Of a stretch of 64,000 nt of DNA, positions 7,309 through 16,519 are shown piece by piece. Origin of the DNA: Marispirochaeta aestuarii (GTDB lineage Bacteria > Spirochaetota > Spirochaetia > JC444 > Marispirochaetaceae); assembly GCF_002087085.1 (NCBI RefSeq), contig NZ_MWQY01000006.1, positions 62,001 through 126,000 on the forward strand, in the 5' to 3' direction. The notes below the pieces were generated by a model. That model did no database searches, was not told the DNA's origin, and saw only the letters and a program-made list of their open reading frames with translations. Within the stretch, counting starts at the first letter, position 1. Each line of letters starts with the position of its first letter. The translations under genes and the position numbers were made by a program.

Positions 7309-9180
7309 TTATACCTTAAAATCTTCTATCAGACCAGAGACATTGGTCTGGATTACCGCGGTCTCTTCGGCGGCCTTTACCAGAGACTCCATCCGCTCCT
7401 GGACCTCCCGGTTCATTACCCCCATGCGTTCAGCCTCCTGCAGGGTCTTCTTCGAGGATTCCCCTACCTGCCGCAGGGCTTCGAGCAGGGCCTCGTTCCT
7501 CTGTTCCAGGTTGGCCGAGAGTTCACTGATGGCATCGGTCTGGGCCCGTGCGTCATCGAGCATTCCGCTGATGCTGCGGCTGGCCCTTGCCTGGTCCTGA
7601 ACGGTCTCGGAAATCCTGCCCGAGGCCTCACCGATCTCCAGGATTCCCGCCTGCATCTGTTCGAAACTGGCACTTGTACGTTCCGCGTCCTCAAGAGCCC
7701 GCTGGATCTCCTGAGATACCAGTTTAAGGCTGTTGTTGCTCTCCTTTGTCTGGGCGGCGGAGCTTTCGGCAAGCATGCGGATTTCATCGGCCACTACGGC
7801 GAAACCCTGCCCGGAATCCCCCGCGTGGGCTGCCTCTATGGCGGCATTCATGGCCAGCAGATTGGTCTGGGAAGCGATGGATGCAATGGCCTGGTTGATC
7901 TCCGACAGCCGGGCGGACATGGTGGCCACCTCCCGCACCGAGTTCAGGGCGGCGCTGACCGCTTCGCTTCCCTCTTTAGAGAGGGTTTCCAACCGGGAGC
8001 CCTGCCGGGAGACGGAGAGTATTTTGCCCGCTGCGGTTTCCACGGAATCGATGAGCCCCTGGACATGCTCCATGGCCCCGGTAACCGCTTCGGTCTGGCG
8101 GGAAAAGGCCTCTCCGATCTTTGAAACCACCAGTGCGACCTCTTCTCCCTGGTGAATGGCTTCGCCGTTTATATGGTCCTGAATGCGCATTTCATGCTCT
8201 GCGGCGCCAATGCTTTCACTGGAATCTCCGGCCACCGCTCCGGCCTCCCGAACAGCGCTCAGAAGCTCATGCTGGATTCCGTCCAGGTGGGCAAAATGCT
8301 CCTTCAGCTGAACCATGCTGCCGTGAAGCATGCGGATGAACTGATTTATACCCCCCGCCAGGGCGGCAATCTCGTCCACGGAACAGATAAAGACCGCACC
8401 GGTCAGGTCCTTCTCCTTCGAGGTAAGGGCGTCAACCCGCTGCTGGACCCGGGAAAAGAGGATACTGGTATTCTTTGCCCAGACAAATACCAGGGCCATT
8501 ACAATAAAGGCATAGATTCCCCAGGGCAGAACCATCTTTGCCACCAGCATGGGAATCTGCTGAGCGAGGGCGGCAGCGTGGAGATCCTCCAGCCGGGAAG
8601 TCTCCAATAGAACCGAAGTAAAGGCCAGACACAGGTTCATCAATGTCATGAAAGAGGGCATGATGATGATCTTGCGGAACTGCCTGTCATGACGACAGGA
8701 TTCAGGAAAGCGGGTTATTCTGTGATTATGCAGAAAGTTCAGAACCTTTCGATCGAGACTCACATAGACGAAGGCCGCACCGAGGAGCATGTAGGAAAGG
8801 GCCATTCCGGAATAGAGCAGCAGGCGTGCGGAATCGATTCCGAAGAGCTGTATCGACACAAGAGTGACAATAATAACCAGCACCAGGTTGAAAAGGATGA
8901 AGAGCTTGAAGATCGCCAGGGGGGCCGCTCCCAGACCGCTCAGGGCCGCCTCATCCACATCCTGCTCGGAACCGAGAATCCGCGGATCAAAGCACCTCCT
9001 CTGCCTGCACGTAACAATCCCCATCACGAACATCATGAGGATGCCCGTGGGAAGCAGCGCGGAGAGGAAGCGGGGAAGCATCGAAGGATCCATGTAGAAG
9101 GCGAACCCGAGGCTGTAAAGTCCCAGAAGAAATATCCACGGCAGATATACTATTAAAATGACACTGTTTTTTTCTTTCAT
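7309..9180 (-). CDS. Methyl-accepting chemotaxis protein with polytopic membrane sensor
   Basis: 623 residues from the ATG at 9180, with AAGGAA upstream; a 46-residue extension to 9318 is rejected because it reads through the divergent promoter region. The N-terminus has about six membrane segments (first 8-30, last near 215-240) and no large periplasmic domain. The cytoplasmic part has a HAMP-like stretch, adaptation helices, and the kinase-contact hairpin tip [23 protein letters not shown] followed by [12 protein letters not shown]. No C-terminal methyltransferase-tethering pentapeptide is seen. It signals to CheA/CheW, which are not in this window. A polytopic sensor suggests detection of membrane energy, a lipophilic ligand or a transporter partner. 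Confidence 0.92.
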   Translation of the reverse strand: MKEKNSVILIVYLPWIFLLGLYSLGFAFYMDPSMLPRFLSALLPTGILMMFVMGIVTCRQRRCFDPRILGSEQDVDEAALSGLGAAPLAIFKLFILFNLVLVIIVTLVSIQLFGIDSARLLLYSGMALSYMLLGAAFVYVSLDRKVLNFLHNHRITRFPESCRHDRQFRKIIIMPSFMTLMNLCLAFTSVLLETSRLEDLHAAALAQQIPMLVAKMVLPWGIYAFIVMALVFVWAKNTSILFSRVQQRVDALTSKEKDLTGAVFICSVDEIAALAGGINQFIRMLHGSMVQLKEHFAHLDGIQHELLSAVREAGAVAGDSSESIGAAEHEMRIQDHINGEAIHQGEEVALVVSKIGEAFSRQTEAVTGAMEHVQGLIDSVETAAGKILSVSRQGSRLETLSKEGSEAVSAALNSVREVATMSARLSEINQAIASIASQTNLLAMNAAIEAAHAGDSGQGFAVVADEIRMLAESSAAQTKESNNSLKLVSQEIQRALEDAERTSASFEQMQAGILEIGEASGRISETVQDQARASRSISGMLDDARAQTDAISELSANLEQRNEALLEALRQVGESSKKTLQEAERMGVMNREVQERMESLVKAAEETAVIQTNVSGLIEDFKV

Positions 9181-9273
9181 ACTTCGATTCCTTGCACACA
9201 ATATTTTATCGGCACCTATACGAACTGAGATTTCCGTTACCTTTCCAGTATAAGTAATCGGCAGACAGATCGC

Positions 9274-9294
9274 ACAACTTTTTATAAAAGTTGT
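9274..9294. promoter_or_regulatory. 21-base AT-rich palindrome upstream of the HisKA_2 sensor gene
   Basis: ACAACTTTT-TAT-AAAAGTTGT has 9-base perfect arms. It lies in the divergent region, 32 bases before the ATG at 9327 and 93 bases upstream of the chemoreceptor. It is better placed as an operator than as a terminator because no gene ends there. Confidence 0.45.
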
Positions 9295-9326
9295 TTTAAT
9301 TTGTCTAAAGAAATACAATTAGAAGG

Positions 9327-10346
9327 ATGAAGGCCTTCCTGCAGAGAAGGGATGAACTTTTTCGTATTCTGCTGAAATCGATAATCTATTTTGGCGCGGT
9401 AGCCTATATACCGAGCCTTATCGCCTGCCTGCACGACGAGCTCTATCTGCTGGCGGTCATAGATACCCTGGGCTACCTCTCGTTGGTGGGGGTCTATATT
9501 TATCCCGGGGCCAGATACGAGCTGCGTCTTTTTACCACGGTCTTCGTTACCCTGTTTATCGGCGCGGCGGTCCTCATCGAGACAGGACCCTACGGTGCGG
9601 GGCATATATGGCTGCTGTGTGCGGTATTCATTGCGGCCCTGTTCAGCAGACCGCGAATAATTATCACATCCATCATTTGTACCCAGCTGATAATGCTGAT
9701 TTACGGAGTACTGAACGAGGCCCGCATGTTGAAGCATGAAATCCCATCCCTCAGCGTGTTTGCAATCTCCGCCAACATGCTGCTGATCTCCGTTACCGTC
9801 TCCCTTATAACCTATTTCCTGCTCCGCTCCCTGCAGGAGGAGGTCGAGGAACAGGAGAACCTCATGCGGCTTCTCCACCACAGGGTTAAAAACAACCTTC
9901 AGGCCTTTGAGAGTCTGATCGCCCTTTCCTCGGACGAGATCGACAGAAGCAGCGGATTGCATCATCGGGCCCGGGCGATCTCCGCAGCCAACAATCTGCT
10001 CCTGGATGCGCCGGAAACGGGGATGGTAGACATGGCAGAGCTGATCAGAATGCTCACCGATGCGTCGGCGATGGCAATTGATAATCAGGGAAAGCTGTCC
10101 GTACATGCGGAAAAGCTGAACGAGGTAGCCGTCGGCCTCTCGGACCTGATTGAGATTCTCAGGGACCTGAGGCCGCTGCGCTTTACTGTTCTTGAAGATA
10201 CAATATTGATACAGGGAGAGGGATCCTTTGGCCCGATAAGGGACAGGCTCAGGCTGCTGAATCACAGCCTGATTCCCGCCGAATGGCTGGATGTTCAGGA
10301 TGAGCACATCATCCTTCGCATTCCAGGCCTTAAATCGCCGCGGTAA
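9327..10346 (+). CDS. Membrane HisKA_2-type sensor with degenerate ATP-binding domain
   Basis: 339 residues. About six membrane segments (roughly 15-165) and a short coiled coil lead to a HisKA_2/HWE-type dimerisation helix, LLHHRVKNNLQAFESL, with the phospho-accepting His at 184 or 185. The following 140 residues are where a HATPase_c domain should be. Only a remnant of the N-box (GLSDLIEILRD) can be seen; no DxGxG, no F-box and no GxGLG are present. It therefore probably acts as a histidine phosphotransfer protein or a silent receptor rather than an autokinase (inference). The ATG has AGAAGG very close upstream, so the start is slightly uncertain. The 3' end overlaps the convergent SDR gene by 17 bases. 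Confidence 0.75.
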   Translation: MKAFLQRRDELFRILLKSIIYFGAVAYIPSLIACLHDELYLLAVIDTLGYLSLVGVYIYPGARYELRLFTTVFVTLFIGAAVLIETGPYGAGHIWLLCAVFIAALFSRPRIIITSIICTQLIMLIYGVLNEARMLKHEIPSLSVFAISANMLLISVTVSLITYFLLRSLQEEVEEQENLMRLLHHRVKNNLQAFESLIALSSDEIDRSSGLHHRARAISAANNLLLDAPETGMVDMAELIRMLTDASAMAIDNQGKLSVHAEKLNEVAVGLSDLIEILRDLRPLRFTVLEDTILIQGEGSFGPIRDRLRLLNHSLIPAEWLDVQDEHIILRIPGLKSPR

Positions 10347-11097
10347 TCCCCCCGTCCACGTACAGAAGCTGTCCGTTTACAAAATCCGAGGCCTGGGATG
10401 AGAAAAACAGCAGCGCCCCGATCAGCTCCGCAGGATCTCCCCAGCGTCCGGATGGGGTGCGGCCGCAGATCCAGGAGTCAAAGGCGGGATCATCCTTGAG
10501 AGGCTTGGTCATTTCCGTGGCGAAATATCCGGGGCCTATGCTGTTAATCTGGATTCCGTACTTCGCCCAATCCACCGTCATCCCCCGGGTCAGCATCTTG
10601 AGGCCTCCCTTGGAGGCGGCGTAGGGTGCGATGGTCGAACGTCCCAGATCGCTCTGGAGGGAACATATGTTGATTATCTTGCCTTTTCCCCGGGGCTTCA
10701 TCCCCCGGGAGACAACCGCCCTGGAGACCAGAAAGGCCCCGGTCAGGTTGACATCCAGGATCTTCCGCCACTGGTCTTCGGGGAACTCCTCCAGGGGTGC
10801 GCGGTACTGGATTCCCGCATTGTTGACCAGGATATCGATGGGACCGAAATTGCTTTCGATGTCCTGAATACCGGCATCGATGGACCGGGCATCGGAGATG
10901 TCGAAGGAGGATACGTATACATCGTAGCCCTCCCCTTTCATCTCTTTATAGGTCTTCTCCAGCTGTTCGGGATTACGCCCGTTCAGCACGACCCGCGCTC
11001 CGTTGGCGGCGAGGCCCCGGGCCAGGATGAGGCCCAGACCGCGGCTCGATCCGGTTACCAGGGCAATTTTATCTTTTACATCGAAGAGGTTCTGCAT
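10330..11097 (-). CDS. SDR-family oxidoreductase, gluconate 5-dehydrogenase (IdnO)-like
   Basis: 255 residues of the classical short-chain dehydrogenase family. It has the NAD(P) motif TGSSRGLG (15-22), NNAG (92-95) and the catalytic triad Ser146, Tyr159 and Lys163 (YAASKGG). The best functional guess is 2-keto/5-keto sugar acid reduction, as in gluconate 5-dehydrogenase or KduD-type enzymes. It lies at the end of the ABC-transporter operon, 87 bases after the M24 gene, with a hairpin in between. KduI-type uronate catabolism nearby and an IdnD-like dehydrogenase at 27445 support a sugar-acid role. The exact substrate is not determined. Confidence 0.85.
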   Translation of the reverse strand: MQNLFDVKDKIALVTGSSRGLGLILARGLAANGARVVLNGRNPEQLEKTYKEMKGEGYDVYVSSFDISDARSIDAGIQDIESNFGPIDILVNNAGIQYRAPLEEFPEDQWRKILDVNLTGAFLVSRAVVSRGMKPRGKGKIINICSLQSDLGRSTIAPYAASKGGLKMLTRGMTVDWAKYGIQINSIGPGYFATEMTKPLKDDPAFDSWICGRTPSGRWGDPAELIGALLFFSSQASDFVNGQLLYVDGGITAAI

Positions 11098-11154
11098 ATG
11101 ATTTCCTTTACCTTGTTTGCAGATACTATACGGGAGGACGGGCAGAAATGCCAG

Positions 11155-11181
11155 AGGGGTCAGGCATAAAGCCGGACCCCT
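11155..11181 (-). terminator. Hairpin between the M24 gene and the SDR gene
   Basis: AGGGGTC at 11155-11161 pairs with GACCCCT at 11175-11181, and a further short GGC/GCC pairing closes a small loop. It starts a few bases after the M24 stop codon. There is no following T-run, so it is more likely a partial terminator or an mRNA-stabilising hairpin inside the operon. Confidence 0.45.
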
Positions 11182-11184
11182 GTC

Positions 11185-12324
11185 TCAGAGCAGGAAGGAT
11201 GTATCGTGGGATGACAGGCGCACAGGACCGCTGTCGCTTATCAGGTAGTTATGTTCTATCCTGGCACCGAAGCCCTCGCCGTAGGCGCCGGGTTCCAGGG
11301 TGACCACATCTCCGGCGGCAAGCAGTTCCCTGCTGTCCGCCACAAAGAAGGGCGCCTCCGGATGTCCGAGGCCAAGACCGTGTCCCGCATGGTGATCGAA
11401 AAAGTCTCCAAAACCGCCTGCCTCGATGGCCTTTTTAACAGCCTTGAAAACCTCCCCCGCCGGTACGCCGGGGCGGAGTTTCTCCTCCCCCGCTTCAATC
11501 GCCCGGTGCAGGGCATTCTCCAGGTCCCGGTATGTTTTGGTCAGCTTCCCTGCCGCCACAATGGTGCTGGTGTAGTCTGCCCGGTACCCGTGGGCGTAGG
11601 GATTCAGATCGATGATGACCGGGTCCCCCTCTTCGATTGCCCGGGTTCCCGGCTGTCCCGTGGCTCTCCAGGCCCGTGGGCCGCTGATAAGATCGCAGAA
11701 GAGGTTGACCGTTTCGCCGGCGGAAGCGATAAGAGACTCATAGATTCTCCCGTACAGGTCGATCTCCCGTATCCCCGCCTTCAGCTCCGCTCTGGCCCGT
11801 TCATGACCCTTCCCGGTTATGTCCACCATGGCCCTGATGATATCCAGTTCATCCGGATCCTTTGCCCTGCGTTGACGATACACGGCATCGCTTATATCCT
11901 CGAGGCGGGTATTTTCCGGAGCGGCCCCTGAGGGAAAGACACCTTCCTCGATACCCAGCACAAGCTCCTGCCTGCCCGAAGACAACTCCTCCAGCAGAGC
12001 GGCGAGGGCTTTAAGGCCCTCCCGCCATACAGGCTTTCCCGGATTCACCGCAGCATCGTACCAGGTCCAGCTGCGGACCTCGTCGGCGAAGGCAAACTCC
12101 GCGTTCCCGGCTGCGGAATTGTTCACCAGCAGGATGCTTCTGCCGTCCCTGTCCAGCACCAGGTAGTTGGGTCCCCAGCCCGCGAGGGTCAGTTCCGAGG
12201 CCAGGAAACCGCTGTAGTAACAGACATGCCGGGGATTGGCCAGAACAATACAATCGCTTGTAACGCTGTCCAGGAGCTGTTTTCTCCGCCCGAGGCAGCC
12301 CTCTTCAGTAAGCCGGGGAATCAC
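11185..12324 (-). CDS. M24-family metallohydrolase (Xaa-Pro peptidase / creatinase-like)
   Basis: 379 residues with the pita-bread fold split into an N-terminal creatinase-like domain (about 1-150) and the catalytic domain (150-379). The five metal ligands are visible: the Asp pair in VIIDLNPYAHGYRADYTST, His in HHAGHGLGLGHPEAP, Glu in TLEPGAYGEGF and Glu in ARIEHNYLI. Family members hydrolyse Xaa-Pro dipeptides, creatine or related amides. Its place in a sugar-type ABC operon next to a cyclase-family hydrolase argues for a small-molecule amide or amidine substrate rather than a general peptidase (inference). It overlaps the upstream cyclase gene by 4 bases, so translation is coupled. Confidence 0.88.
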   Translation of the reverse strand: MIPRLTEEGCLGRRKQLLDSVTSDCIVLANPRHVCYYSGFLASELTLAGWGPNYLVLDRDGRSILLVNNSAAGNAEFAFADEVRSWTWYDAAVNPGKPVWREGLKALAALLEELSSGRQELVLGIEEGVFPSGAAPENTRLEDISDAVYRQRRAKDPDELDIIRAMVDITGKGHERARAELKAGIREIDLYGRIYESLIASAGETVNLFCDLISGPRAWRATGQPGTRAIEEGDPVIIDLNPYAHGYRADYTSTIVAAGKLTKTYRDLENALHRAIEAGEEKLRPGVPAGEVFKAVKKAIEAGGFGDFFDHHAGHGLGLGHPEAPFFVADSRELLAAGDVVTLEPGAYGEGFGARIEHNYLISDSGPVRLSSHDTSFLL

Positions 12325-13013
12325 AGGCGTCCTATAAGGCGGACCGGCGCGCCGGAGGCGAACTCCCCCTGGACCTTCAGGGGCGCCGGGATCAGTTCGA
12401 AGCTTTTATCCAGGACCCGGGTAATCTCCCCGCCCACGTTCTCGATAATGTAGATTCCCCGTCCCAGCAGGAAGCGGTGGTTCCCGGCCCGGAAGGGCTG
12501 CTCAGTGTATTCAGTGCGCAGATCGATGTCGGGAGCATCGATTCCGATGAGGCGCACCCCTCTGTCCGCCGCCCATTGTGAAGCCCCCTCATCGAGAGTG
12601 CAGTATTCCTCGTAATAACGGGAGGGGTCGCTCAGAAAGAGGGGAGCCCGTCCGGTATAGACGATCAGGGCGTCCCCCGCCTCCAGGCTCAGATTGTTCT
12701 TTTCCAGCCGCGCCTGGAGTTGTTCCGCACTGATTCCCCGGGAAGGCGGGGTTTCAGGTCCGTAATGTTCCGAAAGGTCCAGGGCCACAGCCCGTCCGAT
12801 CAGTTCCTGCAGGGGAACCTGGTCGAGTCGCCGTCCGTCCCTGACCATGTGCCAGGGAGCATCGATGTGGGTCGCCGTGTGGAGGCTGAAGGTGGCGAAG
12901 GCATGCCTGCAGCCATGGCTTGCAAAGTGCTGAACATTTCGGAAGAAGGGAAACCCGAAGGGATGAAAACAGTCCTCGTCAAAGCCGTAACTCAGATCAT
13001 AGTAACTTGCCAT
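12321..13013 (-). CDS. Cyclase-family (kynurenine formamidase-like) metal hydrolase
   Basis: 230 residues of the Cyclase family (Pfam PF04199), zinc- or manganese-dependent amidohydrolases that include kynurenine formamidase and isatin hydrolase. The metal motif HxxTHxDxPxH is present as HTATHIDAPWHM (about residues 45-56). DALIVYTG and the later IGIDAPDID follow the family pattern. The gene begins directly after the stop of the permease gene and overlaps the M24 gene by 4 bases. It probably opens a lactam, lactone or formamide made from the imported compound. The substrate is unknown. Confidence 0.87.
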   Translation of the reverse strand: MASYYDLSYGFDEDCFHPFGFPFFRNVQHFASHGCRHAFATFSLHTATHIDAPWHMVRDGRRLDQVPLQELIGRAVALDLSEHYGPETPPSRGISAEQLQARLEKNNLSLEAGDALIVYTGRAPLFLSDPSRYYEEYCTLDEGASQWAADRGVRLIGIDAPDIDLRTEYTEQPFRAGNHRFLLGRGIYIIENVGGEITRVLDKSFELIPAPLKVQGEFASGAPVRLIGRL

Positions 13014-13988
13014 CTATTTTCGCCCCTTCCCGTGACCGGCGGCCAGAATTATGCCGACAATGACTACCCCGGTGACGATGTACCGGAGACTGGCACCGAA
13101 TCCGATGATATTCAGGAGGTTTACGATAAGGTACAACAGTACCGAAGCGCCGATGATTCCCTGCACGTTGGAATCGCCTCCGGCGATGCTGGTTCCGCCG
13201 AGGACGACCACGGCTATGGAGTTCAGCAGATACTCGTCACCCATCCCGAGGGTTGCCCCGCCGGAGAAAGCCGCCAGAAGAACACCGGTAATCCCCGCGA
13301 ACATGCCGCTCAGGGTGTAGGTGATGAGTTTCCGGTAATTGACCTTGACCCCCGCCAGCCAGGCGGCCTTGGTGTTCTGGCCGATAGCCTGAATGCCCCG
13401 GCCGTAGGCCGTACGGGACAGGAGCAGATGAACCGCGAAGGAGAGCAGCACCACCAGCAGAAAGAGAATCGGAACCTGCAGGATCTTTATGTTTACAAAG
13501 GTCTCCAGTCCCCTGGGAGGTTTGATAAGCATTCCCCGAAAGAATACAATAGCCAGGGTCCGGACAATAAAACTGGAGGCCAGGGTCGCGATCATGGGAG
13601 GAATCAGGGCAAAACGGATCAGTATGAAGTTGAAAGCCCCCACGGCTGAACCGGCGGCAATCCCCGCGAGGATTCCCATAAAGATGCCGCTGTCCATTCC
13701 CCCCATCACCTTCATGGCAAAGGACCCCGCCAGGGCAATGGTATAGGGAATCGAAAGATCGATATTCCCCGGGCCGTTGGTGATAACAAGCATCTGCCCC
13801 AGCCCCACCAGCACGAAGAAGGAGGCAAAGCTGATTGATGCAGCCAGAGTCTGGAAGGGGCTCCGGGAAACCATGGCAACCATCAGAAAAACGATGACCA
13901 CCCCGGTATAGGACCAGGCCCAGCGAATGGAAATGAAAGATTTAAAGAGTTCCCCGGGGGTTCTGTTGTTAACTGCAGTATCAGACAT
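13014..13988 (-). CDS. Ribose-type ABC transporter permease, second subunit
   Basis: 324 residues, BPD_transp_2 family (RbsC type), with about nine to ten membrane segments. Family marks include GPGNIDLSIPYTIALAG after the second segment, GIMAG-like small-residue helices, and the EAA-like cytoplasmic loop around YGRGIQAIGQNTKAAWLAGVKVNYRKL that contacts the ATPase. The last helices end in a short basic tail. It overlaps the upstream permease gene by 8 bases. It forms the inner-membrane channel for a pentose-, sugar-acid- or autoinducer-like ligand together with the gene at 13981. Confidence 0.92.
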   Translation of the reverse strand: MSDTAVNNRTPGELFKSFISIRWAWSYTGVVIVFLMVAMVSRSPFQTLAASISFASFFVLVGLGQMLVITNGPGNIDLSIPYTIALAGSFAMKVMGGMDSGIFMGILAGIAAGSAVGAFNFILIRFALIPPMIATLASSFIVRTLAIVFFRGMLIKPPRGLETFVNIKILQVPILFLLVVLLSFAVHLLLSRTAYGRGIQAIGQNTKAAWLAGVKVNYRKLITYTLSGMFAGITGVLLAAFSGGATLGMGDEYLLNSIAVVVLGGTSIAGGDSNVQGIIGASVLLYLIVNLLNIIGFGASLRYIVTGVVIVGIILAAGHGKGRK

Positions 13989-14952
13989 ATCGGACCTTCC
14001 CGCTTTTTTTCAGCTGGCTGTTGATGAACAGCACAGCGAGGATAATTATGCCCTGGGCGCCGATCTGCCAGTCCGGAGATATGCGCAGAAAGGTGAGCAG
14101 GGTTCCAACCAGGGTCATGGTACAGGCCCCCAGCACAACGCCCACGGCGGATACCGTTCCCCCGGCGAAGCTTCCGCCCCCCAGAACCACGCTGGCAACA
14201 GCAATAAGCGTATAGTTCCGGGCTATATTCGGGTCTGCGCTGGTAGTTATACCCGCCAGGGCAAAACCGCTCAGTATCCCGAAGAGGCCGACCATTCCGA
14301 ACACCGCCATCTGCAGCTTCAGCATGGAATGCCCGGACTGCTCGATCGCCTTTCTGTTGCCCCCCATTCCCCGAAGGAGAATTCCGAAACTGGACTTGAA
14401 GAGCAGCACGTGCAGCAGAATTGCCAGGATAACCAGAAAGAAAATCGGCATCGGAACCACAGGGGTTCTCATGTTCATGGCGCCGACCAGGAACTCAGGT
14501 ACGTTTCCCCCCGGATGAGGCTGGATCATTATCGCGAGCCCGGTCCATATGAAGGACATTCCGATGGTAACGACGATGGACTGCAGGTTCCGCAGATAGA
14601 GTACCGCACCGACCAGCATATATACGGCAATGATGCCGAAGAGCAGCAGGATTCCCAGCAGGGGTCTGGTGGGAAGGAGGGATCCGGCTATGCAGGTGAC
14701 CAGGCTCACCAGGTTTCCGATGGACAGATCGATCTCCGAGATCGTCATGGCGAACATCTGCGCTATCGTTGCCAGGGCTACGGGAATCGCCATATTGAAC
14801 AGCAGATTGAATCCGGTGTAGTTGATAACCCTCGGCCGCAGTACGAGAATCGGGACAAATACAATCAGTATAGACATCAGGGGCATGAGGACGTCCCGGG
14901 CGCGACCCTTGCGCCGCAGGCTCATTCTTTTTTCTCCCAGCTTGTTTTCCAT
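13981..14952 (-). CDS. Ribose-type ABC transporter permease, first subunit
   Basis: 323 residues, RbsC type, with about ten membrane segments. It has the family sequence MTISEIDLSIGNLVSLVTCIAGS and the coupling loop SSFGILLRGMGGNRKAIEQSG before a conserved helix, then VVLGGGSFAGGTVSAVGVVLG. It differs enough from the next permease to be a heterodimer partner and not a recent duplicate. The ATPase gene ends 20 bases upstream. The ATG at 14952 follows a weak GGAGA-type site inside the gap. Confidence 0.92.
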   Translation of the reverse strand: MENKLGEKRMSLRRKGRARDVLMPLMSILIVFVPILVLRPRVINYTGFNLLFNMAIPVALATIAQMFAMTISEIDLSIGNLVSLVTCIAGSLLPTRPLLGILLLFGIIAVYMLVGAVLYLRNLQSIVVTIGMSFIWTGLAIMIQPHPGGNVPEFLVGAMNMRTPVVPMPIFFLVILAILLHVLLFKSSFGILLRGMGGNRKAIEQSGHSMLKLQMAVFGMVGLFGILSGFALAGITTSADPNIARNYTLIAVASVVLGGGSFAGGTVSAVGVVLGACTMTLVGTLLTFLRISPDWQIGAQGIIILAVLFINSQLKKSGKVRYV

Positions 14953-14972
14953 ATACTCTCTTCTCTTATCTC

Positions 14973-16430
14973 TTAAAATGATGCTTTAAGAATATCTTCT
15001 TCGCTCGCTTCGGACGCGAGGAGCTCGGCGATGATCTTTCCGCCCTTGAAAACATACAGACGATCGCAGTACTGCAGTTCGTCCATCTCGGTGGTGTACC
15101 AGACGAAGCTCCTGCCTGCTTCCCGTTCCTTCAGAATGCGGCGGTAGATAACCTCCTTGGTCCCCACATCGACTCCCCGGGTCGGATCATCCATGAGTAC
15201 AATCTTTGCCGAGGACTCAAGACAGCGGGAAAAGATCGCCTTCTGCTGGTTTCCGCCGCTCAAACTCAGAATATTGTCTTCGATGGAACCGGCCTTGATA
15301 TCGATCTCGTCCCGCCATCGCCTGGCGATATTCTCTTCCCTGGCGGAGTCGATCAGAAACAGCTTCCGGACCTTGTTGTAGACCTGAACAGTGATATTCC
15401 TGGTTATGGACCAGATCGGAAAGACTCCGTCGGCCTGCCGGTCCCCGGGAAGAAAGGTAACCGGAGCGTGAACCTGGTAATCCGGGTTCTTCCGCCCGTC
15501 AAAAAGTTCTATCAGCAGAGCAGTCTGTCCATGGCCCGCAAGGCCGGTAAGTCCCACGATTTCGCCTTCATGGACCCTGAGTTTTACCTCTCCGTTCTGC
15601 TTCCGTGGTTCGATCACGAGCTTCTTTTCCGCTGCGCCCTGGTCTTTTTTCGAAGCGAGGGCGGTCTCCGCCGCGGATTCCTTGGCTATATCGGCCTTCG
15701 CCTCTCCCATAAGTTCAATAATGCTTTCCCGGCTCGAGGTCGCCGTCTCCTCCACTCCGACCTTGATACCGTCCTTCATTACGACGATCCGGTCCGTGGA
15801 AGCCAGGACCTCGTCAAGCAGATGGGATATATAGATTACACTCAGCTTCTTTTCCCGCAGGGTGTCCAGGTAATCGATCAGCTGCTGGGACCGTTTATGG
15901 TCCAGGGCACTTGTCGGTTCGTCCAGGATAACCAGCCGCAGAGGCTTGTCGGGGGCGGTAAAGGCCTTGGCAATCTCCACCATCTGGCGCTGTCCCAGGG
16001 TCAGACTGCTTACAACTGAATCGGGGTGAATACCGTGGTCGGGGAAAATCTCGTCCAGGGATGATATAATCATCTCCCGGGCCAGCTTTTTCCATCCAAA
16101 TCCGGATATATTGGGATGAAAGACCTTGATGTTTTCCGCCACTGTCAGGTTCGGGCAGAGACTCAGCTCCTGAAATACTACGCGGATACCCTGGCTGTTG
16201 GCACTGAATATATCGTATCCGGGGGGCTGAAGCTCTCCGTCAATATAGAGTTCCCCTTCCGTCGGCGGATAGGTTCCGGTCAGGATGTTCACCATGGTGG
16301 ATTTTCCCGCCCCGTTATGTCCGACAATACCAAGACACTCTCCCTCAAAAATTGACAGATCAACCTGATGGAGTGCCCGGGAACTCATGAAATATTTGCT
16401 TATGTTTTTCAGTTCAATGATGGTTTTCAT
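14973..16430 (-). CDS. Ribose-type ABC transporter ATP-binding protein (two NBDs)
   Basis: 485 residues, RbsA-like with tandem nucleotide-binding domains. The first has Walker A GHNGAGKST, signature LTLGQRQMVEIA and Walker B LVILDEPTSALD. The second has a degenerate Walker A (GLAGHGQTAL), as usual for this family, with LSGGNQQKAIFSR and Walker B IVLMDDPTRGVD. A Lys/Ala-rich linker (about 245-275) separates them, and the total is slightly shorter than RbsA (about 500). It energises import by the two permeases. It is separated from the upstream binding-protein gene by an 89-base gap that holds a strong hairpin. Confidence 0.93.
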   Translation of the reverse strand: MKTIIELKNISKYFMSSRALHQVDLSIFEGECLGIVGHNGAGKSTMVNILTGTYPPTEGELYIDGELQPPGYDIFSANSQGIRVVFQELSLCPNLTVAENIKVFHPNISGFGWKKLAREMIISSLDEIFPDHGIHPDSVVSSLTLGQRQMVEIAKAFTAPDKPLRLVILDEPTSALDHKRSQQLIDYLDTLREKKLSVIYISHLLDEVLASTDRIVVMKDGIKVGVEETATSSRESIIELMGEAKADIAKESAAETALASKKDQGAAEKKLVIEPRKQNGEVKLRVHEGEIVGLTGLAGHGQTALLIELFDGRKNPDYQVHAPVTFLPGDRQADGVFPIWSITRNITVQVYNKVRKLFLIDSAREENIARRWRDEIDIKAGSIEDNILSLSGGNQQKAIFSRCLESSAKIVLMDDPTRGVDVGTKEVIYRRILKEREAGRSFVWYTTEMDELQYCDRLYVFKGGKIIAELLASEASEEDILKASF

Positions 16431-16462
16431 TTTCGACCCATATCCCTCGTCAATTAATCAAG

Positions 16463-16489
16463 GGTCTCCTGCCTTAGGGGCAGGAGACC
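16463..16489 (-). terminator. Intra-operon hairpin after the binding-protein gene
   Basis: GGTCTCCTGCC (16463-16473) pairs perfectly with GGCAGGAGACC (16479-16489) around a five-base loop. It lies between the solute-binding protein stop (16520) and the ATPase start (16430) and lacks a T-run. Such hairpins usually protect or partly terminate the message so that the binding protein is made in excess. Confidence 0.65.
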
Positions 16490-16519
16490 GATACATGAAA
16501 TCAGCACTCCCTGTATTTA

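Noticed and set aside
16463-16489. CRISPR repeat or transposon end
   Set aside because: It is a single short hairpin with no repeat units or spacers. No CRISPR array or cas gene is in the window.
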